NCBI RefSeq assembly: GCF_014852585.1
Contig: NZ_JACVBX010000002.1
Coordinates: forward strand, 372,001-436,000
Direction: 5' to 3'
Source: Pseudomonas sp. PDM18
GTDB lineage: Bacteria > Pseudomonadota > Gammaproteobacteria > Pseudomonadales > Pseudomonadaceae
DNA: 64,000 bases
The translations under genes were made by a program, and so were the position numbers. Below the pieces are notes generated by a model. That model had not been told where the DNA came from. It made no database searches and worked only from the letters and a program-made list of their open reading frames with translations. Positions 41,601 to 51,790 of the stretch are shown piece by piece. The first letter of the stretch is position 1. Each line of letters opens with the position of its first letter.

Positions 41601-44600
41601 CCGGACTACATGGTTCCCGCGCAGATCGTCCAGCTCGAGCGCATGCCGCTGACCCCCAACGGCAAGCTCGACCGCAAGGCGCTGCCGGAGCCGGACTTCA
41701 GCCTGTTGCAGAAGACCTACCGCGCGCCCGAGAGCGAGCGCGAACAGACCCTCGCGGCCATCTGGTGCGCCGTGCTCGGCCTTGAGCGGGTGGGGCTGGA
41801 TGACAACTTCTTCGAGCTGGGCGGCGACTCGATCGTCTCCATCCAGGTGGCCAGCCGCGCCCGCGCCGCCGGCCTGCAGCTGAGCCCGAAGGACCTGTTC
41901 CAGCACCAGACGCTGCAGGCGCTGGCCCGCGTGGCCGGTGACTTCGTAGCGGCCGATGCCCCGGTTGCCGTCGCCGCTTTCGAGGCGCCGGACGCCGCAC
42001 AGCTGACCGCACTCGGTCTTAATCCCGAGCAGATCGAAGACCTCTACCCGCTGTCGCCGATGCAGCAGGGCATGCTGTTCCACGGCGTGGACGGCAGTGA
42101 GGGCGGTGTCTACGTCAACCAGCTGCGCGTGGAGGTGCAGGACCTGGACGTGGAGCGCTTCCGTGCCGCCTGGCAGGCCGCGCTGGATGCCCACGACAAC
42201 CTGCGTGCCGGTGTGCATTGGCAGGGGCTGGATCAACCGGTGCAGGCCGTGCACAAACACGTCGAGCTGCCGCTTGAGATGCTCGACTGGCGCGGTCGCG
42301 AGGACATGGAGGCGGCGCTGGACGAACTGGCCGCCGCCGAGCGCAGCCGCAGCTTCGACCTGGAACGCCCGCCGCTGCTGCGGCTGGTGCTGGTGCGCAG
42401 CGCCGGGGCCAGCCACCAGCTGATCTACACCCACCACCACATCCTGCTCGACGGCTGGAGCAACGCCCAGCTGTTCGCCGAAGCATTGCGCCGCTACAAC
42501 GGCGAGAGCATCGCCGAGCAGGGCCGCTACCGCGACTACATCCACTGGCTGCAGGTGCAGGACCAGCAGCAGGCCCAGAACTTCTGGAGCGGTCGCCTGC
42601 AAGGCTTTGCCCAGCCCACCGTACTCGCCGAAAGCCTGGCGCGCCCGGTCGAAGGCAGCGGCCACGGCCTGGAATACAGCCGCTACGACGCGGCGGCCAC
42701 CGAACGCCTGAAGGCCTTCGCCCGTAGCCAGCGGGTGACGCTCAACACCCTGGTGCAGGCGGCGTGGATTCTCCTGCTGCAGCGCTACACCGGGCAGCAG
42801 CGCGTTGCCTTCGGTGCCACCGTGGCCGGGCGTCCTGCGCAACTGGCCGGCGCCGACAGCCTGCTGGGCCTGTTCATCAACACGCTGCCCATCGTCCAGG
42901 CGCCGGCCGAGCACGCCGACCTCGGCGACTGGCTGCGCGAGCTGCAGGCCTACAACCTCGACGTGCGCGAGTTCGAGCACACGCCGCTGTACGACATCCA
43001 GCGCTGGGCCGGCCAGGCCGGGCAGGCGCTGTTCGACAGCATCATCGTGTTCGAGAACTACCCGGTCGACCAGGTGTTGCGCAGCGCCCAGGGGCCGCGC
43101 TTCGGCGAGCTGAAGTCGAAGGACGAGACCAGCATCCCCATGGACTTGGCCGTACGTGTCGGCGAGCGGCTGGAAATCGAATACCAGTACCTGCGCGCGC
43201 ATTTCAGCGCAGCCGCCGTGGCGCGCCTGCGCGGCAATATGGAACAGGTGCTGGACAGCCTGCTGCACGGCGCCGGCAAGCGCATCGGCGAAGTGCAATG
43301 CCTGTCCGCCAGCGACCGTGCGGCCCTGGCTGCCTGTTGTGGCCCGCACCAGTCGCTGCCGCCGGCCGAGCCGGTGCACCTGGCCATCGCCCGCCAGGCT
43401 GCGCTGCGTGGCGATGAGGTGGCGCTGATCTGTGGCGACGAGGAAGTCGACTACGCGGCGCTGGAGCGCGACTCCAACCGCCTGGCCCATCGCCTGATGG
43501 CGTTGGGTGTCGGCCCGGAAGTTCGCGTCGGCGTAGCCTTGCCGCGCAGCGTGTGCATTCCGCTGGCGCTGCTGGCGGTGCTCAAGGCTGGCGGCGCCTA
43601 CGTGCCGCTGGACGCCGAGTACCCGCGCGAGCGCCTGGAGTTCCAGATGTCCGATGCCGGCATTGCGCTGCTGATCACCGACAGCCGCCTGCGCGAGCGC
43701 CTCCCGGTGCCGCCGGGCGTGACCTGCCTGGAGCTGGACGGCCTTGATCTGACCGACGAAGACAGTGACCTGCCGGTGGTGGCGCTGGAGGCGGAAAACC
43801 TCGCCTACCTGATCTACACCTCCGGCTCCACCGGCAGGCCCAAGGGCGTGGCGGTCAGCCATGGCCCGCTGGCGATGCACTGCGCGGCCATCGGCGAGCT
43901 GTACCGGATGGATGCAGCGACCCGCGAGCTGCACTTCATGTCCTTCGCCTTCGATGGCGCCCACGAGCGCTGGCTGACCACGCTGGTGCACGGCGGCAGC
44001 CTGGTGCTGCGCGGCGACGAGCTGTGGACGCCGGAGCAGACCTACCGCGTGCTGCACGACAAGCAGGTGAGCGTGGCGGCCTTCCCGCCGGTCTACCTGC
44101 AGCAACTGGCCGAACACGCGCTGCGTGACGGCAACCCGCCGCCCGTGCGCATCTACTGTTTCGGCGGCGACGCGGTGCCCAACGCCAGCTTCGAGCTGGC
44201 CAAGCGCGCGTTGCGGGCCGAGCACCTGATCAACGGCTACGGCCCCACGGAAACCGTGGTCACGCCGCTGCTGTGGAAGGCCGACCGCGCGACATCCTGC
44301 GATGCGGCCTATGCGCCAATCGGCAAGGGCGTCGGTGCGCGCAAGCTGTACATCCTTGACGAGCAACTGCGTCAGGTGCCGCTGGGTGTGGCCGGCGAGC
44401 TGTACATCGGCGGCGACGGCCTGGCGCGCGGTTACCACGAGCGCGCCGGGCTGACGGCCGAGCGCTTCGTTGCCGATCCGTTCGATGCGAGCGGTGGCCG
44501 CCTGTACCGCTCCGGCGACCTGGTGCGCGGCCGCGCCGATGGCGTGATCGACTACGTTGGGCGCATCGATCATCAGGTGAAGATTCGCGGCTTCCGCATC

Positions 44601-46496
44601 GAGTTGGGCGAGATCGAGGCGCGCCTGCAGGATCACCCGCAGGTCAGCGAGGCGCTGGTGGTGGCGCGCGACGGTATCAGCGGCAAGCAGCTGGTCGGCT
44701 ACGTGGTCAGCGAAGCGGAAGGCGATGCGCTGCGCAGCTTCCTCCGCGAGCAGGTGCCGGACTACATGGTGCCCGCGCAGATTCTCCGGCTGGAGCGCTT
44801 CCCGCTGTCGCCCAACGGCAAGATCGACCGCAAGGCGCTGCCTGAGCCGACGTGGCAGGGCGAGGCCTACGAGGCGCCGCGCAACGAGCGCGAGCGGGCG
44901 CTGGCGGTCATCTGGCAGGACGTGCTGCAGGTGGAGCGCGTCGGCATCCGCGACAACTTCTTCGATCTGGGCGGCGACTCCATCCTCAGCCTGCAGATCG
45001 TCTCCCGCGCCCGCCAGGCGCTGGGCGAGGGCGTGGAAATCCGCCTGCGCGACCTGCTGCAGTACCAGACCATCGCCGGTCTGCTGGAGCGCGCCGAGAG
45101 CGTGGCCGAGGCGGCGCCGACAGCGGCCGTGGCCGTGGCGGACGACGGCGAGTCCTTCGGCCTGGTGCCGATCCAGCAATGGATGTTCGAGCAGCAGCTG
45201 GAGGAGCCCAGTCACTTCAACCAGGCGGTGCTGCTTGAGTGCCGCCAGCGCCTCGATGCCGAGGCGCTGGAAGCGGCGCTGCAAGGCCTGCTGGCCGAGC
45301 ATGGCAGCCTGCGCCTGTCGTTCGCCCGTGGGGCTGACGGCCTGTGGCGCCAGCGTTACCGCGAAGCGAGCGAGATCACCGGGGCGCTGCTCTGGCAGCG
45401 GCAGGCGGCGAACGCCGAGGAAGCGCTGCTGATCGCCAACCAGGCACAACGCAGCCTGGACCTGAGCGAAGGCCGGCTACTGCGCGGTGTGCTCACCGAC
45501 ATGGCCGACGGCACCCAGCGCCTGCTGCTGGTGATCCACCATCTGGGCGTGGACGGCGTGTCCTGGCGCATCCTGCTGGAGGAACTGCAGCAGCGTTACG
45601 TTGCGCAGCTCTCTGGCGAGGCGGTGCCGCGCTTCGAGCGCACCAGCGCCTACCGCGCCTGGGCCGAAGGCCTGCGCGACTACGCCGACAGCCAAGTGGC
45701 GCAAGGCGACCTGCCGTACTGGCTGGAGCAGACCGAACCCGCCGGTCTCGGCGAGCCGCAACGCGACAACCCGCGCGGCGCCGAGCGCATGACGCACCTG
45801 GAGCAGCTGTCCCTGCGCCTGGACCGCCAGCAGACCCAGCGCCTGCTGAAGGTGGCGCCCGAGGCCTATCGCACGCAGATCAACGACCTGCTGCTGACTG
45901 CTCTTGGGCGCACGCTTTGCCAATGGTGCGACAGCGACTCGGTGCTGATCGGCCTGGAAGGCCACGGCCGCGAGGATATCCTCGACGAGGTCGACCACAG
46001 CCGCACCCTGGGCTGGTTCACCAGCCTGTTCCCGCTGCGCCTGACGCCGGGGCAGGGCGACTACGCCCAGGCCATCCCGGCGATCCGCCAGCAACTGCGC
46101 GCGGTGCCGGACAAGGGCATCGGCTACGGCGCCCTGCGCTATCTGGGTGACAGCGCGCTGCGCCGCCAGCTCGCCGCTCGCGCCGAGCCGCGCGTTACCT
46201 TCAACTACCTCGGCCAGTTCGACCAAAGCTTCGACGACAAGGCACTGCTCGTGCCGTTGCAGGAGAAGCCCGGCGACACCTACGCCGCCAGTACGCCGAT
46301 GAACAACTGGCTGGAGATCGTCGGCCAGGTCTATGACGGCGAGCTGACGCTGCGCTGCATGTTCAGCCGCCGGGTGTTCCGCCCGTCGCGCATCGAGTCG
46401 CTGATGGCGCAGCTGCGCACGGAACTGGAAGGGGTGATCGGCCATTGCTGCGCCCAGGTAGAAAGCGGCGCGCGCCAGGAGCAAGCCACGGTATGA
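38649..46496 (+). CDS. Non-ribosomal peptide synthetase 2: C-A(Gly)-T / C-A(Orn-like)-T-E
   Basis: 2615 aa; the start ATG at 38649 overlaps the NRPS1 stop and has GGAG eight bases upstream. Module 1: C about 55-510 (HHIVADGW about 200) with an in-frame repeat-derived insertion at residues 114-133, A about 524-1014, code DILQFGLIWK (Gly), T about 1058 (GGDSIVSIQ). Module 2: C about 1130-1555 of D-Cys-type (YPLSPMQQGMLFH), A about 1571-2064, code DGEACGGVTK identical to NRPS1 module 1, T about 2108 (GGDSILSLQ). A C-terminal epimerisation domain at about 2168-2598 has HHLGVDGVSW, EGHGRE and FNYLGQ intact. No thioesterase or reductase domain follows, which is unusual for a last synthetase. It overlaps the esterase gene by 4 nt. 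Confidence 0.95.
39014..39041. repeat. Extragenic-type palindrome inserted inside NRPS2 coding sequence
   Basis: Perfect 12-bp arms GGCGGATAACGC (39014-39025) and GCGTTATCCGCC (39030-39041) flank a TGGC loop and are followed by CTACG. The element shares 24 identical bases with the intergenic copy at 20666-20689. It encodes part of a 20-residue Ala/Ser-rich stretch (residues 114-133) absent from the other condensation domains, and includes TTA and CTA leucine codons that are rare in this gene. Confidence 0.85.
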
Positions 46497-47455
46497 ACGC
46501 AATGATGAAAGAGGTTGGCATGCTGCATCCGGAGATTTCCGCCTTCCTGGACATGGTCGATGACCGCCGCGGCAGCGGTCGCCCGGCGCTGCACGAACAG
46601 CCGCTGGAGCAGGCACGGCAGGACTTCGAGGCTTCCTCGGAATCGCTCAAGGCCGGTGCGCCGTCGATGCCAGTGGAAGAACTGCTGATCCAGGCGCGAG
46701 AGGGCCGGAAATTGCCGGTGCGCCTGTATCGGCCGGTAGAGTCCGGCGACGCGGCGATCCTGTATTTCCACGGCGGTGGCTACACGGTCGGCAGTCTGGA
46801 CTCCCATGACGGGCTGTGCCGATGGCTGGCGAAGCACTGCGAGTGTGCGGTGATTTCGGTGGGTTATCGGTTGGCACCGGAGGCACCGTTCCCGGCAGCG
46901 ACCCATGACGCCCGTGATGCCTGGAACTGGTTGCTGGAGTCCGCCGCCAACCTCGGCCTGAATCCGCGCCGCCTTGCGGTTGGTGGCGACAGTGCGGGCG
47001 CCACGCTGGCTACCGTGCTCAGCGCGGAGCTGGCGGGCGAGGGCGCCGAGCAGCCCTGTGCCCAACTGCTGTTCTATCCGGCAGCGGACGCCAGTGTGCG
47101 CAGCGAATCCCAGGAACTGTTCGCCGAGGGCTATCTTCTGGAAACGGCCAGCCTGGACTGGTTCTATCAGCAGTATGTGCCTGAGGTTGCGCAGCGGCAT
47201 GACTGGCGTTGCTCGCCGGTCCACGCTGGCGCTGCTTTGCAAGGCAGCGCGCCGGCGCTGCTGTTCGTGGCGCAATTCGATCCCTTGCTGGACGAAGGTC
47301 TGGCCTACGCCCGCGCCTTGGTGGAGCAGGGCGTGGAAGTGGAAGCGGAGCGTTGCTGCGGGATGACCCATGATTTCCTGCGCATGGTCAATCTGGTGCC
47401 GGAGGTGGAGGGCTATTACCAGCGCGTCGCGGAATTTCTCGCGGCGCGCCGGTAA
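46493..47455 (+). CDS. HSL-type alpha/beta hydrolase (esterase/lipase) in NRPS operon
   Basis: 320 aa from the ATG overlapping the NRPS2 stop (ATGA); an internal ATG at 46520 with GAGG six bases upstream is a good alternative (311 aa). Hormone-sensitive-lipase features are the oxyanion motif YFHGGG (91-96), nucleophile GDSAG (Ser167), acid in FDPLLDEG and His in GMTHDF. Coupling to the terminal synthetase, which lacks a thioesterase, suggests product release, deacylation or ferric-siderophore hydrolysis; the sequence does not decide among these. It is the last gene of the siderophore operon. Confidence 0.9.
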   Translation: MNAMMKEVGMLHPEISAFLDMVDDRRGSGRPALHEQPLEQARQDFEASSESLKAGAPSMPVEELLIQAREGRKLPVRLYRPVESGDAAILYFHGGGYTVGSLDSHDGLCRWLAKHCECAVISVGYRLAPEAPFPAATHDARDAWNWLLESAANLGLNPRRLAVGGDSAGATLATVLSAELAGEGAEQPCAQLLFYPAADASVRSESQELFAEGYLLETASLDWFYQQYVPEVAQRHDWRCSPVHAGAALQGSAPALLFVAQFDPLLDEGLAYARALVEQGVEVEAERCCGMTHDFLRMVNLVPEVEGYYQRVAEFLAARR

Positions 47456-47590
47456 TGGTCGCGTGCCCTTCCTGCGCGAAGTTCTTCGCGAGAGTCTTCC
47501 CCTCTCCCATCGGGACGGGAGGCGCTGGCACGCGTCTTCGGAGGAAGGCTGATGTTCCTATGGACAGATCGCATTATCAGTAGGCATGAA

Positions 47591-47612
47591 AAAACCGGCC
47601 CTGGGGCCGGTT
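47591..47612 (-). terminator. Rho-independent terminator after paaZ
   Basis: Inverted repeat AACCGGCC (47593-47600) / GGCCGGTT (47605-47612) with a 4-nt loop. Read on the minus strand, the stem is followed by a run of T residues, so it ends transcription coming from paaZ. On the plus strand there is no T-run after the stem, so it is weak for the siderophore operon. Confidence 0.85.
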
Positions 47613-47644
47613 GAAGATGAAACGGAGGCTGAAGCCGCCCGGCA

Positions 47645-49696
47645 TCAGTCGCGCTTGAGTACCAGCGTCAGGATGTCGTAGCTGGCCACCAGCTCGCCGA
47701 GCTGGTTGGTGACTTCCACGTCCCAGGCCACCACGCCCTGCGGTTCGCCCTTGGGGCTCTTCTTGCCCTGGTCGATCTTGCGTTTGCAGGTCAGTCGCGC
47801 CTGGATGGTGTCGCCGATGCCCACCGGGTTGATGAAGCGCAGGGTGTCCAGGCCATAGTTGGCCAGCACCGGGCCGACGCCCGGGGAGACGAACAGGCCG
47901 GCCGCCGCCGAGAGCACGAAGTAGCCGTGGGCGATGCGCTTGCCGAACTGCGAGTCCTTCGCCGCCAGCTCGTCGAAGTGCATGTAGAAGTGGTCGCCCG
48001 ACAGGCAGCCGAAGTTGACCAGGTCAGCTTCGGTGACGGTGCGGCGGTGGGTCAGTAGCGACTCGCCGATCTTCAGGTCGTCGAAGTAGCGGCGGAACGG
48101 GTGCACTTCGGTCTCGTAGACCTTGGCGCCGCGCACGTACTCCCCGGTAACGGCCATCAGCATGCTCGGCGAGCCCTGCACGGCGGTACGTTGCAGGTAG
48201 TGCTTCACTGCGCGCAGGCCGCCCAGTTCTTCACCACCGCCGGCGCGGCCGGGGCCGCCGTGCTTGAGCACCGGCAGCGGCGAGCCGTGGCCGGTGGATT
48301 CGGCGGCGGATTCGCGGTCGAGGATATGCAGGCGACCGTGCAGCGCGCCCATGACCGGAACGACCTTCGCGGCGACCTGCGGGTCGCGGGTGATCAGGCT
48401 GGCCACCAGGCTGCCCTTGCCGCGTGCGGCCAGGGCCACTGCCTCGTCGATGTCGTCGTAGGCCATCAGGGTGGTCACCGGGCCGAAGGCCTCGATGTCG
48501 TGGGCACCGCCTTCGGCGTGCGGATCACGGCTGCGCAGCAGGGTCGGGGCGAAGAACGCGCCTTCGGCCACGCCGTCGCCGCGTGGGGCGAAGCCGTCTT
48601 TCGCGCCGAACACCAGCTCGCTGGACTTCAGCAGGGCTTCCACGCGCTCGGCGACGTCGGCCTGCTGGGCATGGGAGGCCAGGGCGCCCATCTTCACGCC
48701 TTCCACCGACGGGTCACCGACCACGACCTTGGCCAGGCGCTCACGCAGGCGTTCGGCGACGGCGTCGACGTGCTTGGCGGGGACGATGGCACGGCGGATG
48801 GCGGTGCATTTCTGCCCGGCCTTGACGGTCATCTCGCGGGCTACTTCCTTGACGAACAGATCGAACTCTTCGTCGTCCGGGGTGACGTCCGGCGCGAGGA
48901 TGGCGCAGTTCAGCGAGTCGGCTTCGGCATTGAACGGCACCGAGTTGCGGATCAGGTTGGCGTTCACGCGCAGCTTGGCGGCGGTGTCGGCCGAGCCGGT
49001 GAAGGTCACCACGTCCTGGCCCTGCAGGCGGTCCAGCAGGTCGCCGGTGCCGCCGATGATCAGCTGCAGGCTGCCAGCCGGGAGCAGGCCGGACTCGTGC
49101 ATGACGCGCACGGCGGCTTCGGTGATGTAGCTGGTGGCGGTGGCCGGTTTGACGATGCAGGGCATGCCGGCGAGGAAGCTCGGCGCAAACTTCTCCAGCA
49201 TCCCCCAGATGGGGAAGTTGAAGGCGTTGATGTGCACGGCGATGCCGCCACGCGGCACCAGGATATGGCTGCCGGCGAACTTGCCGGTCTTGCCCAGCGG
49301 CATGGCCGGGCCTTCGTGGACGACGTTGCCGGACGGCAGTTCGCGGCCGCCAACGCCGGCATAGGCGAACAGGGTGCCGGCGCCGCCTTCGATGTCGATC
49401 CAGCTGTCGGCGCGGGTGGCGCCGCTGTGGCGGGAAATCTCGTAGAGCTGTTCCTTGCGCTCGGTCAGGTACAGCGCCAGGGCCTTCAGGCGCTGGGCGC
49501 GCTGCTGGAAGTCCATGGACATCAGTTCTTTGAGGCCCTGCTCGCGGGCATGGGCGACGGCTTCGGCGAAGTCCAGCGCCTCTTCGTGGGTGCGTGCCAC
49601 GGTCTGGCCGTTGAGCGCGCTACGCAGCGCCTGGGCGCCGTGCTGGCCGACCCAGCGGCCGCCGATGAAACTTTGCAGGATTGGCTCTTGGGCCAT
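47645..49696 (-). CDS. paaZ: Bifunctional oxepin-CoA hydrolase / 3-oxo-5,6-dehydrosuberyl-CoA semialdehyde dehydrogenase
   Basis: 683 aa from the ATG at 49696 with GGAGGAAGACAACC upstream. The N-terminal aldehyde dehydrogenase (to about residue 525) shows HINAFNFPIWGMLEKFAP, GSADTAAK, Glu258 in FNAEADSLN and Cys297 in AGQKCTAIRRA. The C-terminal MaoC-type R-hydratase has GCLSGDHFYMHFDE and GKRIAHGYFVLS. In phenylacetate breakdown PaaZ opens the oxepin-CoA ring and oxidises the aldehyde. Length equals that of E. coli PaaZ. It is the last gene of the minus-strand cluster, 316 bp from paaE with REP palindromes between, and is followed by a terminator. Confidence 0.96.
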   Translation of the reverse strand: MAQEPILQSFIGGRWVGQHGAQALRSALNGQTVARTHEEALDFAEAVAHAREQGLKELMSMDFQQRAQRLKALALYLTERKEQLYEISRHSGATRADSWIDIEGGAGTLFAYAGVGGRELPSGNVVHEGPAMPLGKTGKFAGSHILVPRGGIAVHINAFNFPIWGMLEKFAPSFLAGMPCIVKPATATSYITEAAVRVMHESGLLPAGSLQLIIGGTGDLLDRLQGQDVVTFTGSADTAAKLRVNANLIRNSVPFNAEADSLNCAILAPDVTPDDEEFDLFVKEVAREMTVKAGQKCTAIRRAIVPAKHVDAVAERLRERLAKVVVGDPSVEGVKMGALASHAQQADVAERVEALLKSSELVFGAKDGFAPRGDGVAEGAFFAPTLLRSRDPHAEGGAHDIEAFGPVTTLMAYDDIDEAVALAARGKGSLVASLITRDPQVAAKVVPVMGALHGRLHILDRESAAESTGHGSPLPVLKHGGPGRAGGGEELGGLRAVKHYLQRTAVQGSPSMLMAVTGEYVRGAKVYETEVHPFRRYFDDLKIGESLLTHRRTVTEADLVNFGCLSGDHFYMHFDELAAKDSQFGKRIAHGYFVLSAAAGLFVSPGVGPVLANYGLDTLRFINPVGIGDTIQARLTCKRKIDQGKKSPKGEPQGVVAWDVEVTNQLGELVASYDILTLVLKRD

Positions 49697-49873
49697 GGTT
49701 GTCTTCCTCCGGATCGCTACGCAAGGGTGCCGGCTGCTGCCGGTGTCCGCCGCGCCGGGTGGGCGTTGGCGGCACTTTATAAAATGGCGGGACGGGGCCG
49801 CCGGATCAGGTCCGCCAGAGTCTTTGTGGGGCACTGGCGGTGGAACATGAACGATTCGTCGTGGGGCGGGGCC

Positions 49874-50001
49874 GATCGCGGACGGAGTCCGCTCCTACCC
49901 AATGTCGAACCCCGCGTAGGAGCGGACTCCGTCCGCGATCAGGGTTCCGCTTCATGCCGGAAATCGGCAGCGTGCGGGTTCGCGAGCAAGCTCGCTCCTA
50001 C
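49874..50001. repeat. REP palindromes in the paaE-paaZ gap
   Basis: A near-perfect inverted pair of 25-bp arms (49874-49898 and 49916-49940, GATCGCGGACGGAGTCCGCT type) is followed by a single copy of the GTTCGCGAGCAAGCTCGCTC family at 49978-50001. They fill most of the 316-bp gap 49697-50012 and may set differential expression or mRNA stability between paaE and paaZ. No gene or promoter was seen in the gap. Confidence 0.88.
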
Positions 50002-50012
50002 GAAAAGCCAGG

Positions 50013-51089
50013 TCAGAGCTGGTCGAAATCCAGCACCACGCTGTCGCTGATCGGGTACGCCTGGCAGCTCAGCACGTAGCCGGCCGCCACTTCGTAGTCC
50101 TCCAGGGCGAAGTTGCTGTCCATTTCCACCTCGCCGGAAACCACCTTGCACTTGCAGGTCGAGCACACGCCGGCCTTACAGGAGTAGGGCAGTTCGGCGC
50201 CGTGCTCGTTGCCGGCGTCGAGCACGCTGACGCTGTTGCGGGCCAGCTCGAAGGACAGCTCGCGGCCATCGCTGATCACGGTGATCTGGCTCTTCGCGCT
50301 ATCAATTGCAGCGGCGGCCTGGCGGGCTTCGCGCTTGCTCTCGCTGCCGGCGGCAGCGAACAGTTCGAAGTGGATGCGCTCGGCCGGCATGCCATTGCCC
50401 TTGAGCTGGTCGCGCACGGTCTCGGTCATCGCCTGAGGGCCGCAGATGAAGGCGGCGTCGAGACTCTTCACGTCCAGCCAGCGGCTGAACAGCTGGCCGC
50501 ACTTGTCCGCATCGATGCGGCCGTTGTAGAGGTCCACGTCCTGCTGTTCGCGGCTGAACACGAAGATCAGGTTGAGGCGCTGCAGGTAGCGGTTCTTCAG
50601 GTCTTCGAGCTGCTCGCGGAACATTGCGGCGTTGCTGGAACGGTTGCCGTAGAGCAGGGTGACGCGGCTGTGCGGCTCGGTTTCCAGGGTGGTCTTGACG
50701 ATCGACAGGATCGGCGTGATGCCGCTGCCGGCGGCGACCGCCAGGTAGTTGCCATGGCGCGCCGGGTCCAGTTCGACGTTGAAATGGCCGGCCGGCGGCA
50801 TGACTTCCAGGCTGGCGCCGACCTTCAGTGCTTCGTTGGCATAGGCGGAGAAACGCCCGCCCGGCACGCGCTTGATCGCCACGCGCAGTTCGCCGTCATT
50901 GACGCCACTGCAGATGGAGTAGGAGCGGCGCACTTCCTCGCCGTCGAGCTGGGTGCGCATGACCAGGTGCTGGCCGTGCTGGAAGCGGAAGCTGTCGGCC
51001 AGGTCCGTCGGGACGTCGAAGGCGATGGACACGGCGTCGCGGGTTTCCGCGCGCACTTCCTTGATTTTCAGGCTGTGGAACTTGCTCAT
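50013..51089 (-). CDS. paaE: Phenylacetyl-CoA epoxidase reductase subunit
   Basis: 358 aa, SD GGAGAACGATA. The N-terminal ferredoxin-reductase part binds FAD (RRSYSICSG) and NAD(P)H (AVAAGSGITPILSI, AAFICGPQAM). A plant-type [2Fe-2S] domain has Cys304, Cys309, Cys312 and Cys342. It passes electrons from NADPH to the PaaA diiron centre. It is in the paaABCDE order, but a 167-bp gap separates it from paaD. Confidence 0.96.
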   Translation of the reverse strand: MSKFHSLKIKEVRAETRDAVSIAFDVPTDLADSFRFQHGQHLVMRTQLDGEEVRRSYSICSGVNDGELRVAIKRVPGGRFSAYANEALKVGASLEVMPPAGHFNVELDPARHGNYLAVAAGSGITPILSIVKTTLETEPHSRVTLLYGNRSSNAAMFREQLEDLKNRYLQRLNLIFVFSREQQDVDLYNGRIDADKCGQLFSRWLDVKSLDAAFICGPQAMTETVRDQLKGNGMPAERIHFELFAAAGSESKREARQAAAAIDSAKSQITVISDGRELSFELARNSVSVLDAGNEHGAELPYSCKAGVCSTCKCKVVSGEVEMDSNFALEDYEVAAGYVLSCQAYPISDSVVLDFDQL

Positions 51090-51256
51090 TATCGTTCTCC
51101 TGCGGTTCTACCGCGCGGAGGGCGAATACAAACGTCGCGAGCGAAGGTCAGGCGAGGCGGAAGCGGCTTCGGAAGCGGCGTTCACATCTGTGAAGGAGCA
51201 TTTCGAAGTCGTTTCCAACGACGCGTGGCCGAGCGCAGCAGTTTGTCTTCGTCCTC
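51090..51256. other. paaD-paaE intergenic spacer with palindrome
   Basis: 167 bp inside an otherwise compact operon. It holds a palindrome TTCACATCTGTGAA (51181-51194) and GTTTCCAACGACG (51211-51223), whose inverted copy occurs in the paaA-paaB gap (52877-52889). No ORF with coding character was seen. It could be an mRNA-processing or attenuation element; function unknown. Confidence 0.5.
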
Positions 51257-51790
51257 CTAGATGCACTTGAAGTAATCGAACGGCTCGCGGCAGTCGACGC
51301 AGCGGTACAGCGCCTTGCAGGCGGTCGAGCCGAACTCGCTGAGCAGCTCGGTGTGCGCGCTGCCGCACTGCGGGCAGCAGACTTCCGGGCTTTCGCCGAG
51401 CAGGCTGCGTTTGCTGGTGCTGCCGGCTGGCGGGGCGATGCCGTAGGCGCGCAGCGCTTCGCGGCCGCTGTCGCTGATCCAGTCGGTGGTCCAGGCCGGG
51501 TTCAGCCGGCGCTCCAGTTGCGGCGCGGCGAAGCCGGCATGCTCCAGGGCGTGCTGGATGTCCTGCTCGATGACCTCGGTGGCCGGGCAGCCGGAGTAGG
51601 TGGGGGTGACCACCACGTGCAGGTGCCCGTCCTGCCAGTCGAGCCCGCGCACGATGCCCAGCTCGACCACGCTGACCACCGGCACTTCCGGGTCCATCAC
51701 CGCGCCGAGCACGTTCCAGGCATGGCTGAGGTCGTCAGCGGAGCCTGCGCGCGCGCCGCGGTCGCTGGTGATCAGCTCACCAGGTTGCAT
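51257..51790 (-). CDS. paaD: Phenylacetyl-CoA epoxidase subunit PaaD (iron-sulfur assembly-type)
   Basis: 177 aa from the ATG at 51790, overlapping paaC by 14 nt; no strong SD, so the exact start is less sure. The N-terminal DUF59/MIP18 fold has VMDPEVPVVSVVELGIVR and PTYSGCPATEVI. The C-terminus is Cys-rich (CCPQCGS, CVDCREPF). PaaD is thought to support metal or Fe-S assembly of the epoxidase rather than catalysis. Length is close to E. coli PaaD. Confidence 0.94.
   Translation of the reverse strand: MQPGELITSDRGARAGSADDLSHAWNVLGAVMDPEVPVVSVVELGIVRGLDWQDGHLHVVVTPTYSGCPATEVIEQDIQHALEHAGFAAPQLERRLNPAWTTDWISDSGREALRAYGIAPPAGSTSKRSLLGESPEVCCPQCGSAHTELLSEFGSTACKALYRCVDCREPFDYFKCI

Noticed and set aside
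39042-45449. Very long open frame (2135 codons) on the minus strand opposite NRPS2, and similar long frames opposite NRPS1 and the giant adhesin (e.g. 2974-5607 plus, 25705-28467 minus, 34594-37173 minus)
   Set aside because: They mirror high-GC coding DNA with strong third-position bias; the translations are rich in His/Gln/Arg/Gly and show no domains, while the opposite strand carries complete NRPS or VCBS domains.
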